Assembly (NCBI GenBank): GCA_029934165.1
Contig: JAOZMU010000015.1
Span: forward strand, 1 to 17,136
From: Bacteroidales bacterium
GTDB lineage: Bacteria > Bacteroidota > Bacteroidia > Bacteroidales > JAOZMU01
Reading direction: 5' to 3'
Length of the DNA stretch: 17,136 bases
A program made the position numbers and the translations under genes. Positions 1 through 7,437 of this stretch are shown here, one piece after another (position 1 is the first letter of the stretch; every line of letters starts with the position of its first letter). Below the pieces are notes generated by a model, which was not told the origin of the DNA, did not search any database, and saw nothing but the letters and a program-made list of their open reading frames with translations.

Positions 1-47
1 TAGTTAGGAATTTTAATGGCTTACTTTATTAAATTCATTTTACTAAG
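1..47. repeat. 47-bp direct repeat, copy 1
   Basis: Bases 1-47 are identical to 15810-15856 in the same orientation. The copy starts at the first base of the window, so its true left end may lie outside it. After base 47 the two copies diverge, apart from a shorter shared box further on (154-178 here). This copy lies about 220 bp beyond the stop of the minus-strand rhomboid gene. It is an intergenic repeat of unknown function; no open frame or transposase is associated with it. Confidence 0.9.
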
Positions 48-89
48 ACCTTAAATGGTTAATTATTATTTGTGATTTGCTTTAATCTA

Positions 90-128
90 AATCCGTGTTC
101 CTATATCACAAAAATTGGAACACGGATT
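90..128. repeat. Hairpin with 12-bp perfect stem
   Basis: AATCCGTGTTCC at 90-101 is the exact reverse complement of 117-128, with a 15-nt loop. It lies between copy 1 of the 47-bp repeat and the short repeat box, in the stretch that copy 2 lacks. It could be a dispersed palindromic element or a weak terminator: on the plus strand a short T-rich stretch follows at about 131-139. It lies about 135 bp past the rhomboid stop codon, which is far for that gene's own terminator. Confidence 0.6.
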
Positions 129-153
129 AGACTATTTTTCACGTATTTACATT

Positions 154-178
154 TTTCAACAAAAAACGTTATAATTAG
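154..178. repeat. 25-bp secondary repeat box, copy 1
   Basis: Positions 154-178 match 15878-15902 at 23 of 25 bases (core TTTCAACAAAAA, one variable base, CGTTATAAT). The box follows the 47-bp repeat at both sites, 106 bp later here and 21 bp later at the other site. The two sites therefore share a two-part structure with a variable middle. Function unknown. Confidence 0.65.
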
Positions 179-263
179 TTTAAGCCAAAGCACGAAAACT
201 GTTTCAAATGGAAAACTCATAATGGCGTGCTACCGTTATTCGGCACGAAAATTGTCGGACTTT

Positions 264-881
264 TTATGTAAGAATATCGTATTTATCCGCCTCATTTTCT
301 TCGGTATTTTTGCCAGACATACTTATAAAACCAAAAACGCTGCCTATTATTCCGCCTGCAATGTGAGCAAACTCGGATATGTTGTTACTCTCGAAACCTT
401 TAATGACTTCTTTTCCGACAAAAAGTATAAGAATAAGCACAAAAGTAAGTGGAATCCCGCCAAGTTTGTTGTTTGCAAAAGATATTAAGATGATGAACAT
501 GAACACAATACCGCTTGCTCCCCAAAGTCCCTCAGAAAAAAATAGGATATTCAGAATACCCGTTACGATTGCGGTGAAAATAATCATAATTATCAAATCG
601 TTGCTACCATATTTTTCTTCCAGTGTTGGTCCCAAAAGCAAGATAAACGTCAGATTACCAATTAGATGGTCTATTGAGCTATGCCCAAAAACATACAAAA
701 TCAGGTTAAGATAATTAGTTATGCTGCTAAAATCGAAACCGCTTGGCAATGAGACTAATGAAACCAACGCACCGCCTTGTGCCGAATTGCTCAAAGTAGG
801 GTCGTTGATAAAATATACAATTGTCGAAATTAACGCAAATGTTAAAACAACAGGAGAATTATAACGCAATTTGAAACTCAT
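264..881 (-). CDS. Rhomboid-family intramembrane serine protease
   Basis: This is a 205-residue polytopic membrane protein, the size of a minimal six-helix bacterial rhomboid. The family signature is complete: a conserved HLIGN (His72 and Asn76) early in the core, GASG at 121-124 with the nucleophile Ser123, and the partner His173 in AHIAGG. Hydrophobic segments surround each motif, and the tail after about residue 190 is short and charged. Rhomboids cleave transmembrane segments of other membrane proteins within the bilayer; the substrate cannot be told from sequence. The start at 881 gives a short polar lead into the first membrane helix. The gene stands alone downstream of the LuxR-type gene, with its own putative promoter box at 925-932. 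An active protease is likely because the catalytic residues are intact. Confidence 0.9.
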   Translation of the reverse strand: MSFKLRYNSPVVLTFALISTIVYFINDPTLSNSAQGGALVSLVSLPSGFDFSSITNYLNLILYVFGHSSIDHLIGNLTFILLLGPTLEEKYGSNDLIIMIIFTAIVTGILNILFFSEGLWGASGIVFMFIILISFANNKLGGIPLTFVLILILFVGKEVIKGFESNNISEFAHIAGGIIGSVFGFISMSGKNTEENEADKYDILT

Positions 882-924
882 AATAATTTGTTTTTAGGGT
901 TAATAACAAAAATCCAGTCTATAA

Positions 925-932
925 CAAATATA
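925..932 (-). promoter_or_regulatory. Putative Bacteroidota -7 box for the rhomboid gene
   Basis: On the minus strand this reads TATATTTG, an exact match to the Bacteroidota -7 consensus TAnnTTTG, about 45 bp upstream of the rhomboid ATG. A TTG lies upstream, but closer than the usual -33 spacing. The box sits in the 87-bp gap after the LuxR-type gene, so the rhomboid gene may be transcribed independently. Confidence 0.45.
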
Positions 933-968
933 CTACTGAAAAACCGCAACATCATATAATAATTAGTT

Positions 969-1577
969 CTATTTCAATGGTAATCCATCTTCTAACCTAA
1001 TCAGCTTGTTAATTATGGCATAAACCGTTAGACCCGAAACCGATTTTATTCCTAATTTTTGTGTTATATGTTTTCGGTGAACTATTGCAGTGTGTTCGCT
1101 TATGAATAATTTTTCGCCAACCTCCTTGTTTGTCAATCCTGTTGCAATTAGTTTAAGGACAGACACTTCGCGCTCGCTAAGTTCTGATGCTTTTTCTGGC
1201 TCATAGTTTTTTTGTTCAAATTTTTTACGCAAAACGCTATTAACAATTTCGATAATCTGATTATCATCATCAAAAAAATCAATTCTCGCATCAAAACTGT
1301 CCAAAACGCTTTTTTTATGTTCATAATTTGTTGTAAACGCAATTGCTCTTGCGCTTCCGAGCTTTGATAAAACTAAATTAAACGACTTTTCTGTTTTGCA
1401 AATATCAGGATTTAAAATTAAAAAATTCGGTTTATTTCGTGCCAACGCCAATGCCGTTTCTCTTGCATTAGAAACAAGGCGAACAACCTGAAATCCAGGC
1501 TCTTTGGTTAGTATTGTAGCCAAGCCCGTTGCCGCGATGAGAGACGACTCGGATATGATAAAAGTAAATCGGGTCAT
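969..1577 (-). CDS. LuxR-type regulator with degenerate receiver domain
   Basis: This 202-residue protein has a CheY-like N-terminal region (about 3-118) and a LuxR/GerE helix-turn-helix (about 132-188, beginning LSEREVSVLKLIATGL and including a TNKEVGEKLFIS scanning segment). It probably binds DNA as a dimer. The position that normally carries the phospho-accepting Asp, after the hydrophobic strand FLIL, is Asn56, and the paired N-terminal acidic residues are not evident. The receiver is therefore probably not phosphorylated in the classical way. The start codon overlaps the stop of the hemerythrin-like gene in an ATGA arrangement, so the two are translationally coupled. I infer that the di-iron partner, rather than a histidine kinase, supplies or tunes the signal. 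No sensor kinase is nearby. Confidence 0.85.
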   Translation of the reverse strand: MTRFTFIISESSLIAATGLATILTKEPGFQVVRLVSNARETALALARNKPNFLILNPDICKTEKSFNLVLSKLGSARAIAFTTNYEHKKSVLDSFDARIDFFDDDNQIIEIVNSVLRKKFEQKNYEPEKASELSEREVSVLKLIATGLTNKEVGEKLFISEHTAIVHRKHITQKLGIKSVSGLTVYAIINKLIRLEDGLPLK

Positions 1578-2353
1578 TGGTTTTCTTTTTTAGAACTCTT
1601 TTGTCTGGCGATTGTTTTTTCCATTTCTTTGACCTTTGGAATCATTACTTTATCTTCAATTCTAGCATGATTATTTAAGTCTTTTTCTAAGCGAAATAAC
1701 TCAAAAAGAATTGAATTGCACAAATCGAAGTTTTCTGGTGGAGGAAGATATTTAATGATAATATTTTTCAAATCAAATAACTTCTCTTCTAAGTCGTTAT
1801 GTTCCACTTCAAAAACGTCAATAGAATACTTGCTTGGCAACAAATCGGAATGCCTGCCCTCGAAAACTCGCTCGACACCAAGCATATACGGAAAAACTAC
1901 TTGCTCCTCATATTCGGTGTGCGTCTGCAACTCTTCCTTATAAGTTAGCCAAAATTTATTTACTAAAACTACATTAGTTTCGTTTTCCGGATTTTTCCAG
2001 CACAACTTCTGAATCATCTCTTCGATTGCCGGAACTTTTGTATGGTTATAATAATGGTGCGATTTTTTCAAATAATCAATAATCAAATTCATCGAAAAAT
2101 TCTTCAATGTTTCGCGCGGAAAGTACGATTTGTCGCAAAAAACATTGACAATAGCCAGAAAAAAATCAAGCTGAATTTCGCACGCAACGCACACTTGCTC
2201 AACAGTTTTATCGCCCAAACCTAACAAAATTCCAAAACGATTCAGAACAATTGCAATCTGATGTTGCCGATGAATTACATCTGCCATTTTCATATTTCCT
2301 GAAATTATCATGCTAAATTTTTTTGTGAAAAAAACCAAAAAAAAGGCTTTCAA
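1574..2353 (-). CDS. Hemerythrin-like di-iron protein (RIC/ScdA-like)
   Basis: The longest frame is 259 residues. Met15 (start codon 2309-2311) is the more likely start: the first 14 residues are low-complexity hydrophobic/basic, and the recognisable domain begins around MKMADVIH. Residues about 21-75 resemble the short N-terminal domain (DUF542/ScdA_N) of iron-sulfur repair proteins. The rest is a helical hemerythrin bundle with candidate iron ligands His99/His100, His104, His145 with Glu149 (HTEYEE), His185 (EVEHND) and His229 with Glu233 (NHARIED). Such proteins bind O2 or NO at a di-iron site or supply iron for Fe-S repair. The gene overlaps the LuxR-type gene by 4 bp and starts 4 bp after hflX ends, so it lies in a tight operon. 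A sensory role in redox or nitrosative stress is inference. Confidence 0.82.
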   Translation of the reverse strand: MKAFFLVFFTKKFSMIISGNMKMADVIHRQHQIAIVLNRFGILLGLGDKTVEQVCVACEIQLDFFLAIVNVFCDKSYFPRETLKNFSMNLIIDYLKKSHHYYNHTKVPAIEEMIQKLCWKNPENETNVVLVNKFWLTYKEELQTHTEYEEQVVFPYMLGVERVFEGRHSDLLPSKYSIDVFEVEHNDLEEKLFDLKNIIIKYLPPPENFDLCNSILFELFRLEKDLNNHARIEDKVMIPKVKEMEKTIARQKSSKKENQ

Positions 2354-2356
2354 CAG

Positions 2357-3568
2357 TTAAAATAAATAATTATCGTAAGGATAACGCAATTGATGAACTT
2401 CTTTTACATTTTTATATAAATCTTCCCGAAGCTGGGTTATGTTATGTTTCTTCTTCGCCGAAATGAAAATACTTGGCCGTTTGTCCTTTCCAATCCATGT
2501 ATTTTTCAGCTCTTCGAGGCTAATGTTTTCGCGGGTTTTAGGTGTTAAATCGTCAGCCTCTTTCGGGACAAAAGAAAAGGCATCAATTTTATTAAAAACC
2601 ATAAAAGTAGGTTTATCTCTTGCGCCAATTTCGTGCAATGTGCTTTCGACGATACGAATTTGGTCTTCAAATCCTTGATGCGAAATATCCACAACATGAA
2701 CCAGAATATCGGCTTCGCGAACTTCATCGAGAGTAGATTTAAACGACTCGACTAAATTATGTGGCAATTTGCGGATAAACCCAACAGTATCAGACAACAA
2801 GAACGGCAAATTCCCCACCACAACTTTACGCACAGTTGTATCTAGGGTTGCAAAAAGTTTGTTTTCCGCAAAAACATCTGATTTGCTTAACACATTCATA
2901 ATCGTTGATTTACCAACGTTAGTATATCCAACTAAAGCAACACGAACAGACCTTCCTCTGTTTTTTCGTTGTGTAGCTTTTTGCTTATCAATTTTTGCTA
3001 AATCGTTTTTCAACTTCGTAATTTTATCACGAATAATTCGTCTGTCGGTTTCAATTTCTGTTTCGCCCGGACCACGCATACCAATACCGCCACGCTGACG
3101 TTCAAGGTGCGTCCACATGCGTGTTAAACGAGGCAAAAGATATTGATACTGAGCAAGTTCGACTTGCGTTTTTGCATGAGCCGTACGCGCACGTTTTGCA
3201 AAAATATCAAGAATCAAATTTGTTCTGTCTAATATTCGACACGACAATTCTTTTTCAATATTTCGCATTTGAGTTGGCGAAAGTTCATCATCGAAAATCA
3301 CTAAATCTATTTCATGCTCTTCAACATAATTAGCAATTTCTATCAACTTGCCAGAACCAACAAAAGTTCGAGGATTTGGCATATCCAATTTTTGCGTAAA
3401 TCGGTGTTTCACAATCGCTCCAGCGGTGTCAGCAAGAAAATCTAACTCGTCAAGATATTCTGCCACCATTCGCTCTTTTTGCTCAGGAGTGATAACGCCT
3501 ATTAGTATAGCTTTTTCTTGCGTTTTATTATTTTCAATAAGTTTTGACATATTATAAAATATTTTCAA
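2357..3568 (-). CDS. hflX: GTPase HflX
   Basis: HflX is a ribosome-associated GTPase that splits stalled or heat-damaged 70S ribosomes. The 403-residue product has the HflX N-terminal domain with PNPRTFVGSGK (65-74), the glycine-rich GGIGMRGPGETEIE linker (160-173), a long basic coiled helix (about 174-206) and a full G domain: G1 GYTNVGKS (214-221), G2 around TLDTT (241-245), G3 DTVG (260-263), G4 NKID (326-329) and G5 SAK (370-372). Length and motif order are normal. Met7 (codon 3548-3550) is a likely alternative start, because the first six residues are poorly conserved-looking. It follows ftsX by 15 bp and precedes the hemerythrin-like gene by 3 bp, on the same strand. Confidence 0.96.
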   Translation of the reverse strand: MKIFYNMSKLIENNKTQEKAILIGVITPEQKERMVAEYLDELDFLADTAGAIVKHRFTQKLDMPNPRTFVGSGKLIEIANYVEEHEIDLVIFDDELSPTQMRNIEKELSCRILDRTNLILDIFAKRARTAHAKTQVELAQYQYLLPRLTRMWTHLERQRGGIGMRGPGETEIETDRRIIRDKITKLKNDLAKIDKQKATQRKNRGRSVRVALVGYTNVGKSTIMNVLSKSDVFAENKLFATLDTTVRKVVVGNLPFLLSDTVGFIRKLPHNLVESFKSTLDEVREADILVHVVDISHQGFEDQIRIVESTLHEIGARDKPTFMVFNKIDAFSFVPKEADDLTPKTRENISLEELKNTWIGKDKRPSIFISAKKKHNITQLREDLYKNVKEVHQLRYPYDNYLF

Positions 3569-3583
3569 TTATCTATTTAATTT

Positions 3584-4441
3584 TTAACCATATAACGCAT
3601 CTTCGCTTTGTAAAAGATGTCGCCGAACAGCAAACCGTGCAGCAAGAGCAGCAAATCCCATTCCGACAACTATTATTAGCATAAAAAGAAGCATTATATC
3701 TAACAGTGATAAAATCTGAGGAACTTGATTTCTAACTACATACATAAGTCCAGTGATTGCTCCAATCGCAATAAGCGCGCTGATGCCACCGTGTAATAAA
3801 CCTGTCGTTACAAACGGACGCGCAATAAATCCATCTGTTGCGCCGACTAATTGTTGGGTACGAATAACAAATCTTTTGGCATAAACCGAAAGACGAATTG
3901 TGTTGTTGATAAGCGTTATTGCTATTGCAAATAGAAGTCCTCCAATAATAATTATCAACAAACTAATGTTGCGTACATTTGTGTTTACAAACTCTACTAA
4001 CGATTTCTGAAAATGTGTTTCCTTTATCTCAGAATAATTATCAAGCTGTTTTTGAAGCATTTGGATACTATCCGGATTGGAATAGTTTGGTGCAAGCACA
4101 ACTTCTATTGATGTGTGTAAAGGATTGTAACCAAGATAGTTGACAAATTCTTCTCCAAGTTCTTTTTGCAATTCTTTTGCTGCTTCGTCTGCCGAAATAT
4201 ATTTCGTAGATTGTACCCAGTCTGCTGCATCAAGAATTTTTTGTCGCCTGAAAACTGCAACCTCTTTTGTTTCTTTCTTAAAAACTACTGTAAGCGTTAT
4301 GTTTTCCCTGAAATATTGAGAAAGTTTATTAGCATTCAGAGCTAATAAACCAATGATACCCAGCATAATAAGAACTAAAGTAATGCTTACTATTGATGTT
4401 GCATACGAGCCACGAAGTTGCCATTTGGATTGTTCTTTCAT
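3584..4441 (-). CDS. ftsX: Cell-division permease-like protein FtsX
   Basis: This 285-residue protein has the FtsX layout: a cytoplasmic N-terminus ending in a first membrane helix (about 14-36), a large extracytoplasmic domain (about 37-157) and three further helices (about 159-180, 214-236 and 248-270). The cytoplasmic loop between helices 2 and 3 contains NNTIRLSVYAKR and the QQLVGAT segment typical of the family. FtsX works with the ATPase FtsE at the septum to activate peptidoglycan hydrolases. No ftsE is adjacent, as is usual in Bacteroidota. The gene appears to head a run with hflX, the hemerythrin-like gene and the LuxR-type gene. A MITE-like element ends 73 bp upstream of its start, so its promoter region may have been altered. 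Confidence 0.93.
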   Translation of the reverse strand: MKEQSKWQLRGSYATSIVSITLVLIMLGIIGLLALNANKLSQYFRENITLTVVFKKETKEVAVFRRQKILDAADWVQSTKYISADEAAKELQKELGEEFVNYLGYNPLHTSIEVVLAPNYSNPDSIQMLQKQLDNYSEIKETHFQKSLVEFVNTNVRNISLLIIIIGGLLFAIAITLINNTIRLSVYAKRFVIRTQQLVGATDGFIARPFVTTGLLHGGISALIAIGAITGLMYVVRNQVPQILSLLDIMLLFMLIIVVGMGFAALAARFAVRRHLLQSEDALYG

Positions 4442-4514
4442 AGGTAATGAGATTACTGTGCCATTAAATTAATGAAAAAGTTCTTCAATTGGGTCAATTT
4501 ACGATGCTCAAAAT

Positions 4515-4670
4515 CCGATAGTCCTTACATAACAGTGTTGGTATGATTATCAAATAGTTACAGGGCTGTTTTGAAATAAACAAAATCAAATTTTACTTAA
4601 TAATCAAGCGATTAAAAAGTAAATTTCTACATATTTTCATCGACCAACACTATTTTGTAGGGACTATCCG
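4515..4670. mobile_element. MITE-like non-autonomous element, 156 bp
   Basis: Inverted ends of 28 bp, at 4515-4542 and 4643-4670, match at 24 of 28 positions. The outer ends read CCGATAGTCC on the left and, reverse-complemented, CGGATAGTCC on the right; the inner ends share AGTGTTGGT. AAAT flanks both sides directly (4511-4514 and 4671-4674), consistent with a 4-bp target-site duplication. The 100-bp interior has no coding frame of note. This is the structure of a miniature inverted-repeat element mobilised by a transposase elsewhere. It sits inside the frame of a small AAA ATPase and supplies that frame's stop codon. I do not assign it to an IS family. A hairpin RNA is an alternative, but the flanking duplication and the gene interruption favour an insertion. 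Confidence 0.75.
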
Positions 4671-4853
4671 AAATTGATTCAATGTAATCGGGATTTTTGG
4701 GTTCGACAAGCCAGTAATCATAAATAATGCTTCGAGAACTGTTGTTTTACCGCAATTGTTTCTTCCAACAAAAAGGTTAACATCTTTAAAATCTGATAGT
4801 TCAATCTTCGATATTCCTCGAAGTCTTTCGATGAATATTGCTTTGTGATACAT
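4650..4853 (-). pseudogene. Truncated AAA ATPase (AAA_15/21-like), broken by the MITE-like element
   Basis: Only 67 residues remain. The start is a typical SMC/OLD-like ATPase N-terminus: strand, FRG-like RLRGISKIEL, then VNLFVGRNNCGKTTVLEAL with Walker A GRNNCGKT at about 30-37. Family members run to roughly 350-400 residues with a signature motif, Walker B and H-loop; none is present here. The native sequence ends near residue 60 (LNQF). The last residues, RIVPTK, and the TAG stop are encoded by the inverted end of the inserted element. The gene lies 31 bp downstream of the GT4 gene at 4885, on the same strand. ATPases of this type often pair with TOPRIM proteins in defence modules, so it may be the remains of a second such gene; this is inference. 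Confidence 0.82.
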
Positions 4854-4884
4854 AGTTCTAAAATTATATTCAGATGATAACTGG

Positions 4885-6162
4885 TTATTTTTCCTTCTGC
4901 AAATTTACGATTTCTTTGTAGAGTTTTAAGTATTTTTTTGTTACAATTTTTTCCGAAAATGTTTCCATGATTTTTTTGCGCGAATTTTTTCGCATTTCTT
5001 CATTATTCGCATCAAACAAACAGTATTTCAAACCATTAGATAAATCGTTAGAAGACTTATATTGAGCTAAATAGCCAGTTTTTTTATGGTCAATCATTTG
5101 TGGAATACCGCCAGTCTCGAAAGCCAAAACAGGCGTTTCACATGCCAACGATTCCATTATGATATTTGGTAAATTGTCTTCTAACGATGGAATTACAAAC
5201 AAATCGACAGCATTAAAAATCTTTGCTAATTGAGTTTCTGAGTTTATAAAACCAAGATTTACAGCCGGAAACGGAAGCTCGGCAATTGTTTCGGGACGCG
5301 ATTTGCCGAAAACAACTAAGTGCGACTCCTTTGCTTTTTCAGGATTTTTTTCAACAAAAATATCAAGAGCCTCCCGAAAATATTTGAAACCTTTGCGTGT
5401 GTCATTCACATTCATAGCACCAAAAAGAATTAGCTTTTTGTTTTTTGGCAAATTCAATTCTTCTCGAAAACCATCATTATCCATTGGTGCAAAGATAGTT
5501 GTATTTACAGGAATTGGAATAGATTCGACCCGAAATTTTTTCAACAAACCGCTTTTTCGTGCAGATTCGGCGAGCCAATTACTGCTTGTTACAAAAGTGA
5601 TATTTGCATTTTCGTACAATTTTTGTTTACGTTTCCAAATCACTGAGGATAAATCTGTTGCGCTTGGATTTTTGACAAAAGCACAATTTCCGCAATTTTG
5701 CATATAATTCTCGCAATCGCCTGTATAATGGCAACCTCCAGTAAACGCCCACATATCGTGCAGCGTCCAGACAATCGGTTTTTTTGTGGCAAAAAGCTTC
5801 TCCAAACTTTGTAACGACATAAACCCACGATTTACCCAATGAAGATTCACAATATCAGCTTGTTGCACTAATTCATGGTTGCAAATATTTTCGCCAGTAT
5901 TGGCAAGCGAAAATGCAAATCGGACATCTTTTGAACGCTCGTGCCGATAAAAACAAAAACGCTCATAAGCAAAACGATAAAAATTTGTCAATTGCTTTAT
6001 TTTTGTTTTGGTTGTCGAAACAACGTGCGGATTTGGTTTTAGCTGCTCTTGAACCAACATTTTTGCGGGCGTATCGACTGCATGAAACCCCGTCATCAGA
6101 CGGTTACAGGCAATAGCTGCACCTCCGCCAACATCTGTTGTGCTTACGAGTAATATTTTCAT
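4885..6162 (-). CDS. GT4-family glycosyltransferase (cysteine-cluster type)
   Basis: This is a 425-residue GT-B fold enzyme that transfers a sugar from a nucleotide donor onto a growing glycan at the cytoplasmic face of the membrane. The N-terminal domain opens with KILLVSTTDVGGGAAIA and carries the LHDMWAFTGGCHYTGDC region with Cys144, Cys150, Cys157 and Cys160, a spaced cluster common in this subgroup. The C-terminal donor domain has LILFGAM (245-250), the DTRKGF segment, FVIPSLEDNLPNIIMESLA (322-340) with Glu337, and TPVLAFETGG. The first acid of the usual E-x7-E motif is Asp329. The start overlaps the stop of the preceding GT4 gene by 4 bp (ATGA), so the two are coupled. The sugar specificity cannot be read from sequence. 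Confidence 0.92.
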   Translation of the reverse strand: MKILLVSTTDVGGGAAIACNRLMTGFHAVDTPAKMLVQEQLKPNPHVVSTTKTKIKQLTNFYRFAYERFCFYRHERSKDVRFAFSLANTGENICNHELVQQADIVNLHWVNRGFMSLQSLEKLFATKKPIVWTLHDMWAFTGGCHYTGDCENYMQNCGNCAFVKNPSATDLSSVIWKRKQKLYENANITFVTSSNWLAESARKSGLLKKFRVESIPIPVNTTIFAPMDNDGFREELNLPKNKKLILFGAMNVNDTRKGFKYFREALDIFVEKNPEKAKESHLVVFGKSRPETIAELPFPAVNLGFINSETQLAKIFNAVDLFVIPSLEDNLPNIIMESLACETPVLAFETGGIPQMIDHKKTGYLAQYKSSNDLSNGLKYCLFDANNEEMRKNSRKKIMETFSEKIVTKKYLKLYKEIVNLQKEK

Positions 6163-7400
6163 CGGTTGTTTTTTAAGCCAAAGCGGTTATCCGTTACAAA
6201 ATCGAATGCGCTCAAATATGCCTGAACCATGACATCAATATTTATTTCCTCGCGAATAATTCGCTCAGATTCTTGTCCAAATTTTGTTATTAACTTTGTG
6301 TCTGACAGTAATTTACGTAATTGTTCGGTGAGGCTTTTGCAATTTCCCTCCTCGAAAAAAAAGCCATTTTTACCATCACGGACGAGTACTTTTTCTGTTC
6401 CATCGCAAACCGAGCAAACCACAGGTTTTCCGTAAGCCATTGCTTCATTGATAGATAGCCCGCCCATGCCTGCAAGCGCATAAATTCCACTTTCGAGGAA
6501 ATGTTTGCCCAGTATTTCGGGTTCGTAAACAGCTCCTACAAAACGCACTTTTTGTTCTATATTTAGCTCTTTTGCAAGGCTTTGCAACTCTTCAAGCTGC
6601 GGTCCTCGACCAATTACGACAAGCTCTGTATCAGGAAAATCGGGCAGCAAATTTGCCAATGCTTTTATCAGCAAATCCACTCGTTTCCAAGGAACTAAAC
6701 GTCCAACGTGCAAAATGCGATATGGCGATTGAGAAATTTCTGTTTCCGAACCTTCAATTCTCTTTTTTGTTGCAAAAATCTCATCGGTATCTGGCGAATT
6801 ATAAGAAATGAAAATGCGCTCTTTTGGTACACCATAACTGCCAAGAATTTCGTATGCTGCCTTGATGTAATTTACATGAGCATCAAGGACTTGGGTGTAA
6901 TAATGCTTCCGAATTTTTGTCAGCATTTTATACTTCAACATTGCAGCAAGTCCGATTTTTCTCTCTTCTAAGTTTTCATTTAGTTGCGACTCCTGACTTT
7001 TGAAATATCTTTCGGCATCATCATAGCGCGGAACCATAAACGGAATTTCTTTCATAATAAGTTTTATTCCATTGGTTTTCATTAATTTACGCAGTTTTAA
7101 TGAAAACGTAAAACCAAAAATATAAGGCCACATGGTTACAACAACATTTGGTTTTTCATTTGCGATTAACTTGTCGAGACCAAAAAGAAATGGTTTTTTA
7201 TACCATGCCTTCTTTTCTGGTAGGTGAAAGACTTTAAATCCCACATTATCGGACGATTGCTCGACACCAGCACCCAAAGTAGAGGTGCGGCGACTTTTGG
7301 GAATTGCAACAATAACGTCAAGATTCTCAACTGTATTAAGCTGATTTAGAAGTTTTACCAAATAGTGTGGCAATCCGCCAAACGTAAAAAGGACTTTCAT
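6159..7400 (-). CDS. GT4-family glycosyltransferase
   Basis: This 413-residue GT-B fold enzyme has a glycine-rich N-terminal acceptor-domain start (KVLFTFGGLPHYLVKLL) and a typical GT4 donor domain: HVGRLVPWKRVDLLIKAL (231-248), LVVIGRGPQ (260-268), VRFVGAVYEPE (285-294), and GMGGLSINEAMAYGKPVV (311-328) with Glu319 as the expected donor-phosphate/ribose contact. The length is normal and no domain is missing. It follows the methyltransferase remnant by 37 bp and overlaps the next GT4 gene by 4 bp, so it is part of the polysaccharide operon. It probably acts on lipid-linked oligosaccharide built for the flippase encoded upstream; donor and acceptor are unknown. Confidence 0.92.
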   Translation of the reverse strand: MKVLFTFGGLPHYLVKLLNQLNTVENLDVIVAIPKSRRTSTLGAGVEQSSDNVGFKVFHLPEKKAWYKKPFLFGLDKLIANEKPNVVVTMWPYIFGFTFSLKLRKLMKTNGIKLIMKEIPFMVPRYDDAERYFKSQESQLNENLEERKIGLAAMLKYKMLTKIRKHYYTQVLDAHVNYIKAAYEILGSYGVPKERIFISYNSPDTDEIFATKKRIEGSETEISQSPYRILHVGRLVPWKRVDLLIKALANLLPDFPDTELVVIGRGPQLEELQSLAKELNIEQKVRFVGAVYEPEILGKHFLESGIYALAGMGGLSINEAMAYGKPVVCSVCDGTEKVLVRDGKNGFFFEEGNCKSLTEQLRKLLSDTKLITKFGQESERIIREEINIDVMVQAYLSAFDFVTDNRFGLKNNR

Positions 7401-7437
7401 GGGTTAATTTTAAATAAAACGCAATAAACCTAAATTC

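Noticed and set aside
72..488. Open frame of 138 codons on the plus strand
   Set aside because: It overlaps the 3' half of the rhomboid gene antisense, and its product has no coherent domain. The minus-strand protein carries complete catalytic motifs.
3121..3333. Plus-strand open frames inside hflX and other minus-strand genes
   Set aside because: They lie wholly inside well-supported genes on the other strand and show no family features. They are by-products of AT-rich coding sequence.
4453..4512. Possible 3' end of the broken ATPase (20 codons reading FEHRKLTQLKNFFINLMAQ then stop) on the far side of the MITE-like element
   Set aside because: It looks protein-like but does not come into frame with the ATPase start even after removing the element and one AAAT copy. 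It is too short to identify.
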